A program made the position numbers and the translations under genes. Below are positions 55,421-62,465 of a stretch of DNA of 62,465 nucleotides, one piece after another. Origin of the DNA: UBA1731 sp964440985 (GTDB taxonomy: Bacteria > Verrucomicrobiota > Kiritimatiellia > RFP12 > UBA1067); the NCBI GenBank assembly GCA_964440985.1, contig CAYTWE010000009.1:1-62465 (forward strand), read 5' to 3'. Within the stretch, counting starts at the first letter, position 1; each line of letters starts with the position of its first letter. Below the pieces are notes generated by a model that made no database searches, was not told the origin of the DNA, and worked only from the letters and a program-made list of their open reading frames with translations.

Positions 55421-57262
55421 ATGACTTGCGACATGAGAAACCTTGCGGCGCTGGCGTTTGCCGCCATGGCCGCGCTTGCGTCTTCAGCCGGCGATTTCAA
55501 CGGAGGCAGAACGGTTCCGGTGCATCGCTTTGCGCCGGTCGACCGGGATGGGGACAAGATCTCCGCAATGTCCCGTCTGCCGTCCGCCATGTCACAGGAG
55601 AAGACGTGTGGACAGTGCCATGACGTCGGTAAGATGCCGGGCGGTTCGCATTTCCGTTCCGGCGGCACGAACGATGCGGTGAACACGGTGAACCGCGAGC
55701 CGTGGTTCCTGTGCTCCACGAATGGTGTCAGCCGCACGGTTACGCTTGCGGATCGCGGCGGACTTTCTGCGTGGGAATGGGTGCGCACGTTCGGCTATGC
55801 GTTTCCCGGCGGCGGAATGGGAACGTGTCCGGCAGCGATGTCCGAGGTGGCGGGAGACCGTCAGCGTTGGTTCGTGACCGGCCCTCTTGAGATGAACTGT
55901 CTCGCCTGCCATTCGCAGGATGACTACGACGTGAGCGAATGGGCGAAGCAGACGATGCGCGAGAACTGGAGCGGCGCCGCGCTTGCTGCGTCTGGTTTCG
56001 CTCGCGTGGAGGGGATGAACTCACGGCTCGACCCAGCATGGGATTCGTTCGTCGCGGAGAATCCGGACGACCACCTGTTCAAGGTGCCGCAGAAGATCGT
56101 GTACGATTCGGCGAAGTTCGATGACAAGGGACGCGCCACGTTCCGTGTCGGCAAGCCGAGAAACGAGAACTGTCTCGCCTGCCATGCGGCGTCGGTCGTT
56201 GGTGAGCCGTCCCACAAGATTGCCGGGGATGTCCACCTGCAGCGCGGAATGCGCTGCATAGATTGCCATCAAAACGGCATGGATCACAGGGTTGAGACCA
56301 AAAGTTGCGCTTCATGCCACATGGAAAAGGGTGGCTCCGGTCCGAAGCCGAAGCATACCGGAATCCCGCTCGTCCACTTCCAGAAGCTCTCATGCACCGT
56401 GTGCCACTCTGGCGTTGCACCTGAAAAGGGTGTAGTGCAGGTTCGTACTATGCGGGCAAACAGGATCGGCATATACGGCAAAGCACATTGGGAGACGGAT
56501 TGTCCGTTCATCGAAGAGCCGTTCGCAAGAAGGAATGCGGAGGGCAAAGTGGAGCTTTGCCGTCGCGCCGCCGTCGATGGCACGAATCACGTCTATTGGG
56601 CGTTTGCGCATGATGTCCGTCCCGCACGGGCGGCGCGTGGCGCAGATCCCGACAGGTGCGCCGCCTGCCACGACGCGAAGAGCGGATTCTTTGACGGGTA
56701 TGAAGATCCGGTGTATTTTTCGGCGTTCAACCTTGCCTTCCTTGGACGGCCTCTGTTCAAGGTGGTTCTTTGGGCGGTGTTTGCGTTGCTATGCGTGTTC
56801 GCGGCGGCCGGTGCCGCGCTTGCCGTGAACCGCATCGCCGCCAAGGTGTCCGCCGGCGCTACAGGCTTCCTCTGGCGCACATTCAAGTGGCTCGTTGACG
56901 CCGGGTTCGTAGTCGCCGTGCTCTATCTATCGGTCTCCGGAATAGCGGGCTGGTGCCTTGGCGGAATGACGTGGTGGTGGCTTATGCTTCACATGGTCGC
57001 AGGAGGGGCTTTGGCCGGGGCGGTTGCGGCAATGGCACTGTTGCGTCATGGTGAGCGAACGGGCAGTTCCGCTTCCGCCGTTCTTTGGACGCTGTGGCTC
57101 GTCCTTGCGGCGGCAACCGTGTTCACCGCCGTGATGCCGATGATGCACGTGTTCGGCAGCGATGGGCAGGAGTTTCTGCTTTGGAGTCACCGACTTGCCG
57201 CGCTTGCGTTCGTGGCGGTCTCTGCACTGGTGTGCCTGACGGCGGCCATGAAACGGAAATGA
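55421..57262 (+). CDS. Heptaheme cytochrome c fused to a membrane domain
   Basis: The 613-residue protein has a signal peptide (about 1-22) and seven CxxCH sites: CGQCH, CLACH (two), CIDCH, CASCH, CTVCH and CAACH, between about residues 63 and 415. A C-terminal region with about five membrane segments (about 447-609) follows, with His in the third and fifth segments as possible b-heme ligands. It could move electrons between the quinone pool and a periplasmic acceptor or donor; this is inference. The start at 55421 has a weak ribosome site; a later ATG four codons on is possible. It overlaps the next gene by 4 bases. Confidence 0.8.
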   Translation: MTCDMRNLAALAFAAMAALASSAGDFNGGRTVPVHRFAPVDRDGDKISAMSRLPSAMSQEKTCGQCHDVGKMPGGSHFRSGGTNDAVNTVNREPWFLCSTNGVSRTVTLADRGGLSAWEWVRTFGYAFPGGGMGTCPAAMSEVAGDRQRWFVTGPLEMNCLACHSQDDYDVSEWAKQTMRENWSGAALAASGFARVEGMNSRLDPAWDSFVAENPDDHLFKVPQKIVYDSAKFDDKGRATFRVGKPRNENCLACHAASVVGEPSHKIAGDVHLQRGMRCIDCHQNGMDHRVETKSCASCHMEKGGSGPKPKHTGIPLVHFQKLSCTVCHSGVAPEKGVVQVRTMRANRIGIYGKAHWETDCPFIEEPFARRNAEGKVELCRRAAVDGTNHVYWAFAHDVRPARAARGADPDRCAACHDAKSGFFDGYEDPVYFSAFNLAFLGRPLFKVVLWAVFALLCVFAAAGAALAVNRIAAKVSAGATGFLWRTFKWLVDAGFVVAVLYLSVSGIAGWCLGGMTWWWLMLHMVAGGALAGAVAAMALLRHGERTGSSASAVLWTLWLVLAAATVFTAVMPMMHVFGSDGQEFLLWSHRLAALAFVAVSALVCLTAAMKRK

Positions 57263-57813
57263 GCATAAGAGCGATTTGCCTTGGCGCGGCTGCGGCCGCG
57301 CTTCTGTGCGGCTGCAGCACTACGGTGGTGCGCGACGAGCCGGACAACGCCGCGATTGCGGAGGCGCTGCTTGCCCATGTGCGCGGCACAGATGTGCAGA
57401 TTGTGGAGGGGGCGTGGAAGGATGAAGCGTTCACGGCCGAATGTGTGATCAAAGGTGACGGCGAGGAGTTCACGGCCGTGCTGCTTGCACCGCAGATGCG
57501 GCTCGCGACACTGACGCTCAAAAGGCCGCACACCCTGCATTGGGAGCGCGTTCCCCAGATTCCTGCGATGCTCGATCCGGAATATGTAATGTTCGATCTC
57601 GCGCTTGTCATACTGCCGACCGCTGCGCTTTCGCGTTCGCTTGATGACGGCTTTAAGGTGTCTGAGACTGCGGACGGCAGAAGGCGCATTGTCCTCGATG
57701 GCGTTGGCGAACTGCACTCTGTCAGGCAGACGCTTACTGATGGCGGCGTATATTTCCGCAACGTGAAGTATGGCTACGAAATCACTGTCAGGACAATGTC
57801 TCATGAGGATTGA
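57259..57813 (+). CDS. DUF3261-like lipoprotein
   Basis: The 184-residue protein starts with a lipoprotein signal (ALLCGC, Cys at 20). The body resembles DUF3261 lipoproteins, which occur in aryl-polyene-type clusters beside ketosynthases, probably in lipid or pigment handling at the outer membrane. Its context next to a KAS III supports this. It overlaps the cytochrome gene stop (ATGA) and its 3' end overlaps the KAS III start by 11 bases. Family match is by eye only. Confidence 0.6.
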   Translation: MSIRAICLGAAAAALLCGCSTTVVRDEPDNAAIAEALLAHVRGTDVQIVEGAWKDEAFTAECVIKGDGEEFTAVLLAPQMRLATLTLKRPHTLHWERVPQIPAMLDPEYVMFDLALVILPTAALSRSLDDGFKVSETADGRRRIVLDGVGELHSVRQTLTDGGVYFRNVKYGYEITVRTMSHED

Positions 57814-58750
57814 CGGTGTAGATGTCGAGGCCGTGTTCGGCTGTGTTCCGCGAAATGCGGTGGATAATCTTTCCGTCCTTTCTGAACTCGTCGGACGGGA
57901 GAAGGCCGAATCGATCGTTCGCGCAACTGGTTTCACCACACGCCGCGTTGCGTCCGCCGGATGCGACGTGTTCGATCTGATGCTCCCTGCGGCGCAACGT
58001 GCGCTTGACGGAGTTGCGTCGGGCGATATCGGCGGCGTTGTTGCGGTAAGCTTTTCGGGACGTGACAGGTTCCCTTCCCTCTCTGCGCGCCTCCAGAATG
58101 CACTTGGACTCGGCGTGGATGTCGCGGCGTATGATCTGTCCATGGCCTGCAGCGGATGGATATACGGACTTCTCTCCGCCGTTCAGCTTGTGAGATCTTC
58201 AGGACGCAAAGTGCTTCTTGTCGATGGCGATGTGCAGAGTGCCTGGACGGACGGAACGGATGTCGGCACTTTGGCGGTGATGGGCGACGGCGCCGCAGCG
58301 ACGCTGCTTGCGCCTGGCGACGCTGCATGGGAGTTCGGATTTCTTACGGATGGGTCAGGCGCAGAAACGCTCGTGTGCCGAGACAGGATTGAGATGGACG
58401 GGTTCGGGGTGTTCAGGTTTGTCGCGGGTCCCGTAAGGCGGTTTCTCGAGGCGTTCATGCGTCGCTCCTCCGTTATCGCCGATGCATCTCCGGTGTTTGT
58501 GCCGCATCAGGCTAACATGTACATGGTGCGGCAGCTTGCGGATGCCCTTGGCCTCAAGAGTTGGCTTGCGGCCGGGCGAAGATATGCGAACACCGGTTCG
58601 TGTTCGGCGGCGCTGGCGTTGGCGGAAGAAGGTGCGGGCGACGCCGATAGGCCTGTCTCGGCTCTGCTCGCAGGTTTCGGCGCAGGGCTGAGCGCTGCTG
58701 CTGCGGCCACGACGCTGCGTGGTTTCAGGAGGGGTGTGATCGAGCTGTGA
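57803..58750 (+). CDS. Beta-ketoacyl-ACP synthase III
   Basis: KAS III condenses an acyl-CoA or acyl thioester with malonyl-ACP or a related ACP. The 315-residue protein has the full triad: Cys116 in SMACSGW, His235 in VPHQANM and Asn263 in YANTGS. It is fabH-like, but gene neighbours suggest a secondary-metabolite role rather than the housekeeping enzyme. The start is inside the lipoprotein gene; an upstream in-frame start is less likely. It overlaps the next gene (GTGA). Confidence 0.85.
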   Translation: MRIDGVDVEAVFGCVPRNAVDNLSVLSELVGREKAESIVRATGFTTRRVASAGCDVFDLMLPAAQRALDGVASGDIGGVVAVSFSGRDRFPSLSARLQNALGLGVDVAAYDLSMACSGWIYGLLSAVQLVRSSGRKVLLVDGDVQSAWTDGTDVGTLAVMGDGAAATLLAPGDAAWEFGFLTDGSGAETLVCRDRIEMDGFGVFRFVAGPVRRFLEAFMRRSSVIADASPVFVPHQANMYMVRQLADALGLKSWLAAGRRYANTGSCSAALALAEEGAGDADRPVSALLAGFGAGLSAAAAATTLRGFRRGVIEL

Positions 58751-59928
58751 ATGTGGTTTCGGAGAGAGAGTTCCGCGAAACGCTCGACTCGCTTGGGCTG
58801 AATCCAGAACATGGCGACTGGGATTCAATCCGCCATTTCAATCTCGTCATGGAGCTTGAGGCGCGTTGGGGCGCCAAGATAGACCTGTCTGACGTAGAGC
58901 GGCTGAAGACATTCTCCGATTTCTACTTCAGGCTTCCGCTCCGCCCGGCAAAGGTGCTTGCCGTGGATGCGGACAATACGCTGTGGCGCGGCGTTGTTGG
59001 AGATGAAGGCCCGGATGGCGTTGTTCCGTATGCAGGGTTCCAGAGAGGGCTGCTCGCCATGAAGGCGAAAGGCGTGTTGCTTGTCCTGCTGAGCAAGAAC
59101 GATTCTCCAGCCGGCGGGACATCGCCGATAGAGCGGGTTTTTGCGCGGGCCGACGTTCCGCTGTCGCTTGACGATTTTTCCTACATCGGGGTCGGCTGGA
59201 ATCCCAAGCCGGAGGGTCTGCGTCTTGCCGCCAGGGCGCTGAATGTGGGAACTGACAGCTTTGTGTTTGTGGATGACAGCCGAAACGAACGTTGCCAGAT
59301 GAGGGAGAGTCTTCCGGAGGTGATGGTCGTTGAAGACATGGAGCGTTGGACGGCATCGGGAATGGATGCGCTATCGAAGCATCTGGAGACGACATATTTT
59401 GCTGATGCAGGCGTGACGGAGGAGGATAGGCTTCGCGCGTTGCGTCCGGCGGCGCAGGCAAACATTGCGGAGGCGGCATTCTCTCAAGGGGACTACCTGA
59501 AGACGCTTGAGCTGAAGGTCGCGCCGTCGCTGGCGACGGAGGCGGACGTGCCGCGTCTCGCGCAGATGGCAAGCAGGACGAACCAGTTCAATGCCACGAC
59601 AATCCGGCGGACGGCGGACGAGTTTCACGTCCTCATTGCCGACCCGACAAAGCGCGTGTACGTGTTTCGCCTTCGTGACAGGTTTGGCGAAATGGGGATC
59701 GTCTGCTATGCGGTTGCCGATGTCCTGTCCTGCACCGTCACGGATTTTGCAATGAGCTGCCGTGCAATGGGACGGACGCTTGAGTTCTTTGCATACCGTC
59801 ACATATGCCGGGATTTGGGATGTGATGCGCCCAAGATGGATTTCCGCGCAACGGAGAGGAACGCTCCGTTTGCTGCTTTCCTTGCGGCTGTTTCGCGCGG
59901 CGATACGGAAACGTTCTGCGCGTTGTAG
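58747..59928 (+). CDS. ACP-FkbH fusion (glyceryl-ACP synthase type, HAD-IIIC)
   Basis: Residues 1-60 resemble an acyl carrier protein, with phosphopantetheine Ser27 in DWDSIRHFN and the helix II pattern LVMELEARWG. The HAD-IIIC domain starts near residue 70 with LAVDADNTLWRGVVGDEG (Asp74, Asp76), the FkbH signature. A further domain with an acetyltransferase-like fold lies near residues 245-393. FkbH enzymes load a glyceryl unit from 1,3-bisphosphoglycerate onto ACP. With KAS III this is the core of tetronate-type chemistry. The start is a GTG overlapping the KAS III stop. Confidence 0.75.
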   Translation: MNVVSEREFRETLDSLGLNPEHGDWDSIRHFNLVMELEARWGAKIDLSDVERLKTFSDFYFRLPLRPAKVLAVDADNTLWRGVVGDEGPDGVVPYAGFQRGLLAMKAKGVLLVLLSKNDSPAGGTSPIERVFARADVPLSLDDFSYIGVGWNPKPEGLRLAARALNVGTDSFVFVDDSRNERCQMRESLPEVMVVEDMERWTASGMDALSKHLETTYFADAGVTEEDRLRALRPAAQANIAEAAFSQGDYLKTLELKVAPSLATEADVPRLAQMASRTNQFNATTIRRTADEFHVLIADPTKRVYVFRLRDRFGEMGIVCYAVADVLSCTVTDFAMSCRAMGRTLEFFAYRHICRDLGCDAPKMDFRATERNAPFAAFLAAVSRGDTETFCAL

Positions 59929-59931
59929 GAT

Positions 59932-62298
59932 ATGGCTCGATTCGGAAAACTTGCGTCTTTGCTGTCGTGTGCGCTTCTCGTGTGGAACGCAGCCGCGACT
60001 GACGTCACGTTTTTCATGTGCTACAGACCGACGCACAAGGAGGATCCTGCGACAAAGGCTTTGGATGCTTTTGCAAAAGCGAACCCCGACATCCATCCGA
60101 AGCAGTGGGGCGGGCTTATCCTTCCAGGCGGAGGCGGACGCGCCCAGTTCATGCTTGCGCTTGCAGGCGGGAGCGCTCCGGACGTGTACAAGGCATGGTT
60201 TCACATATTGCGGCACGACATTGAGCAGGGATTCACTTATCCGCTCGATGAATGGATTGACGGCGAATGGGAGGGCTGGCGGAATTCGCCGCCGCTCTGG
60301 CGCGAGGTTGCGAGCAGGGATGGCCACATATATGCCGTCCCTACGCCTGGGATGTCATATTACGGCCTTCTCTATCGCAAGGACATCGTGAAAGAGTGCG
60401 GGATGGATCCCGAAGCGCCGCCGGCGACGTGGGATGATTTCGAGCGATGGTGCCGAAAGTTGAGCAGGCCCGGCCGTCGCGCACTCGCCATCGAGAACAG
60501 GCCTTGGGGCTTCCTCCCGTGGGTCGGTGCGGCCGGTGGCGATGTGGTGCGAAAAAAGCCGTCTGCTGAGATGAAGGACGAATGGGAGGCCTGCTTCGAC
60601 TCCCGGGAGTGCGTAAGGGCGGCAAATTTCCTGCAGCGTCTTGTGAGGCAGGATCTCGTGCGCGGTCTTCCGGTGCTGACGGTCTCCAGCGATGTTGCGG
60701 AGATGTTCATGAACGGCAGCATTGTGTGCGTGTTCGGCGGAGAGGATCTTGTTGCGCATCTGACGGAACGCCTGAACTTCCCGGCCGACCTCATAGGGTT
60801 GATGCCGTTCCCTGCGGCAGACGGTACGCAGAAGCCTGTCCTTCAGGCGCACAAGCATTTCTATGCGATGACTGAAAGCGTCGCGCACCGTCCGAAGGAG
60901 GAGCGCGACAAGGTTTGGGCGGCGCTCATGGCTCTCGCATCGAATGAAGTGTACGATGAACGTGTGCGCACTGATGCCCGCGAAGGCCGTGCCCGCTGGT
61001 GTATGCCGTCCGACCTGAAGCGCCTTGGGCTTGAGCGTCATCTTGCGGAGGTGCCGCTCGGCATAAGGAAAATGTACGATGACCTTGAGGCCGGAAGGAT
61101 TAGGGCAGTCACAGAACCGCATGTTGGCTTCTGGCAGGCGGCAAGCGACATTGTGAGTCGTCGGTTTCTCGGGTTGCTGCTCAGCGATTCGGGAAAGGAT
61201 CTCGATTGCGGGGCGGCGCTGTCGTCCATCACCGCCGAGGCGAACAGAGGATTGATGTTCGATGCCGACCGTTCGCGCATAGAGGCGAAGCGTCCTGCGG
61301 CGCGTGTCGTGTTCGGTGTGTTGATATGCTGTGCGCTTGTTGCGTTCGGTGTGGCGTTATCCTCGCACCGCAGGAAGGGCAATCCTTGCCGTGACGGCGG
61401 ACAGAAGTCGTCGGCGCGGTCGTTCCGTTCGCTGCTGCCATGGCTTTTTCTCGCACCTGCCGTTGCGAGCATAGCGGTGTGGAGCTACTATCCGCTGATC
61501 AAGGGTGCGATGATGGCGTTTCAGGATTACCGGATTGTGGGCGATGCGGTATGGGCCGGACTGGACAATTTCATCCGTGTGGCGTCCGATCCCGGATTCT
61601 GGAAGGCATGGGGGCGTACGCTTCAGTACGTGGCGCTTACGATGGCGCTCGGATTCACGGCGCCGGTTGTGCTGGCAGTGCTTCTCACGGAAATACCGAA
61701 GGGAAAGGTGTTCTTCCGTACGGTTTACTTCCTTCCGCATCTTACGAGCGCTCTTGTCATCATGCTGCTGTGGAAGATGATGTTCGACCCCACAGAGAGC
61801 GGAATGCTGAACCAGTTGCTGGCTGTGTTCGGCGTCGGACGTCAGTCGTGGCTGCAGGATCCGGCATGGGCGATGACGTGCTGCATCCTGCCTGGCGTTT
61901 GGGCGGGGATGGGGATGTCGTCGCTCATATACGTCGCAGCACTCGGCAGTCTGCCGCCGGACTACTACGAGGCGGCGGCGATAGACGGTGCCGGGATATT
62001 CGCCAGACTTCGCCACATCACGTTTCCGCAGTTGATGCCGCTGATGGTGATAAACTTCGTGGGAGCGTTCATAGCGGCGTTTCAGGGCATGGGTTCAATC
62101 TTCCTGCTTACGTTCGGCGGGCCGGGTGATGCAACGAACGTCCTGTCGCTTGCCATTTGGAAAGAGGCGTACAACAATCTGCGCTTCTCCACGGCAACTA
62201 CGATGGCTTGGTTTCTTGGAGTGGCTCTGATTGGATTCACCTATCTGCAGATACGGATACTCCGCCGCGTGGAGTTTCGCAGCGCCGCCGCGAACTGA
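59932..62298 (+). CDS. Fused ABC sugar-transporter: binding protein plus permease
   Basis: The 788-residue protein has a signal peptide (about 1-22), an extracellular solute-binding domain (about 23-440, sugar-type with MPFPAADGT), a hydrophobic segment at about 456-476, then a MalF-type permease (about 498-785). The EAA loop EAAAIDGAGIFARLRHITFPQL is present. Normally these are two proteins. The start is 3 bases after the FkbH stop, with GTAGGAT as ribosome site overlapping the stop. The partner permease and ATPase are not seen before the window ends. Confidence 0.85.
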   Translation: MARFGKLASLLSCALLVWNAAATDVTFFMCYRPTHKEDPATKALDAFAKANPDIHPKQWGGLILPGGGGRAQFMLALAGGSAPDVYKAWFHILRHDIEQGFTYPLDEWIDGEWEGWRNSPPLWREVASRDGHIYAVPTPGMSYYGLLYRKDIVKECGMDPEAPPATWDDFERWCRKLSRPGRRALAIENRPWGFLPWVGAAGGDVVRKKPSAEMKDEWEACFDSRECVRAANFLQRLVRQDLVRGLPVLTVSSDVAEMFMNGSIVCVFGGEDLVAHLTERLNFPADLIGLMPFPAADGTQKPVLQAHKHFYAMTESVAHRPKEERDKVWAALMALASNEVYDERVRTDAREGRARWCMPSDLKRLGLERHLAEVPLGIRKMYDDLEAGRIRAVTEPHVGFWQAASDIVSRRFLGLLLSDSGKDLDCGAALSSITAEANRGLMFDADRSRIEAKRPAARVVFGVLICCALVAFGVALSSHRRKGNPCRDGGQKSSARSFRSLLPWLFLAPAVASIAVWSYYPLIKGAMMAFQDYRIVGDAVWAGLDNFIRVASDPGFWKAWGRTLQYVALTMALGFTAPVVLAVLLTEIPKGKVFFRTVYFLPHLTSALVIMLLWKMMFDPTESGMLNQLLAVFGVGRQSWLQDPAWAMTCCILPGVWAGMGMSSLIYVAALGSLPPDYYEAAAIDGAGIFARLRHITFPQLMPLMVINFVGAFIAAFQGMGSIFLLTFGGPGDATNVLSLAIWKEAYNNLRFSTATTMAWFLGVALIGFTYLQIRILRRVEFRSAAAN

Positions 62299-62465
62299 CG
62301 CCCGCCCTGAATGAGCTCAAGTCGGCTCGCGCCGCCCATGCCAAGGCAAACGTATCGAAGCGCAACGCTAAGGAGTCGTCGCGCCTTCTCTCCGATGCGG
62401 AGCGCAGGCTGAAAGAGATGGGTCGTCCCCTCTCCGGGGATGCGCTCGCCGACGAGATTGTCGCG
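62295..62465 (+). CDS. Partial open frame at the window edge
   Basis: An open frame without stop runs to the end, encoding a charged helical stretch (for example LNELKSARAAH and LSGDALADEIVA). No clear start codon is found; it overlaps the previous stop. It may belong to the next gene or be spurious. It does not resemble a permease. Confidence 0.3.
   Translation, partial: MTPALNELKSARAAHAKANVSKRNAKESSRLLSDAERRLKEMGRPLSGDALADEIVA

Noticed and set aside
62327..62420. Plus-strand ATG frame near the window end as a second permease
   Set aside because: It stops after about 33 codons, has no hydrophobic segments and opens inside another frame.
1..62465. Search for CRISPR arrays, transposases and prophage genes
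   Set aside because: No regular repeat-spacer pattern, IS ends or phage proteins were seen; only the short tandem repeats listed.

Overview
The window looks like part of a metagenome-assembled chromosome from a Gram-negative PVC-superphylum bacterium, most likely a gut- or rumen-type Kiritimatiellota, with Lentisphaerota or Verrucomicrobiota as alternatives. This placement is an inference. It rests on the carbohydrate-oriented secretome (GH50-like and GH36-like enzymes, CBM9-like and propeller proteins, beta-helix and BspA-type repeats), SGNH hydrolases and lipoproteins next to ordinary core genes. No rRNA, tRNA or CRISPR array was seen. A 100-N scaffold gap at 4505-4604 is flanked by the same 55 bases on both sides and should be collapsed.

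Layout. 0.2-12 kb: secreted beta-helix and GH50-like proteins, lysC, a remnant of an AAA-ATPase-like gene, and a leftward group encoding a leucine-rich-repeat protein and two glycosidases. 12-17 kb: leuA-leuC-leuD-leuB behind a leader peptide and attenuator. 17-25 kb: an origin-type locus in which mnmG, dnaA, dnaN and an RNA methyltransferase all read leftward, with AT-rich spacers, DnaA-box-like repeats and ParB-type palindromes, followed by a switch to mostly rightward genes. 25-36 kb: very large secreted proteins (a TIM-barrel-like protein, a glycine-rich protein and two propeller/CBM9-like proteins). 36-43 kb: a glycosyltransferase, rlmN, a beta-lactamase-family lipoprotein, thiC under a TPP riboswitch, bioB and a larE-like gene. 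43-46.6 kb: trpE-trpG-trpD behind a leader peptide with three consecutive Trp codons. 46.7-55 kb: a surface-repeat protein, SGNH hydrolases, thiD, metF, tilS, a superoxide reductase, a pyrK-like gene and der. 55-62.5 kb: a tightly coupled run of a heptaheme cytochrome c with a membrane domain, a DUF3261-like lipoprotein, a KAS III, an ACP-FkbH fusion and a binding-protein/permease fusion.

How it fits together. The amino-acid operons appear to be controlled by classical ribosome-mediated attenuation, using almost identical terminator hairpins. Many genes share an extended -10 promoter close to TGTGGTATAAT. The most unusual signals are four ParB-site-like palindromes translated in frame inside an extra domain of about 114 residues in MnmG, the KAS III/ACP-FkbH pair (the core chemistry of glyceryl-derived products such as tetronates), and a shared C-terminal ending in three unrelated secreted proteins.
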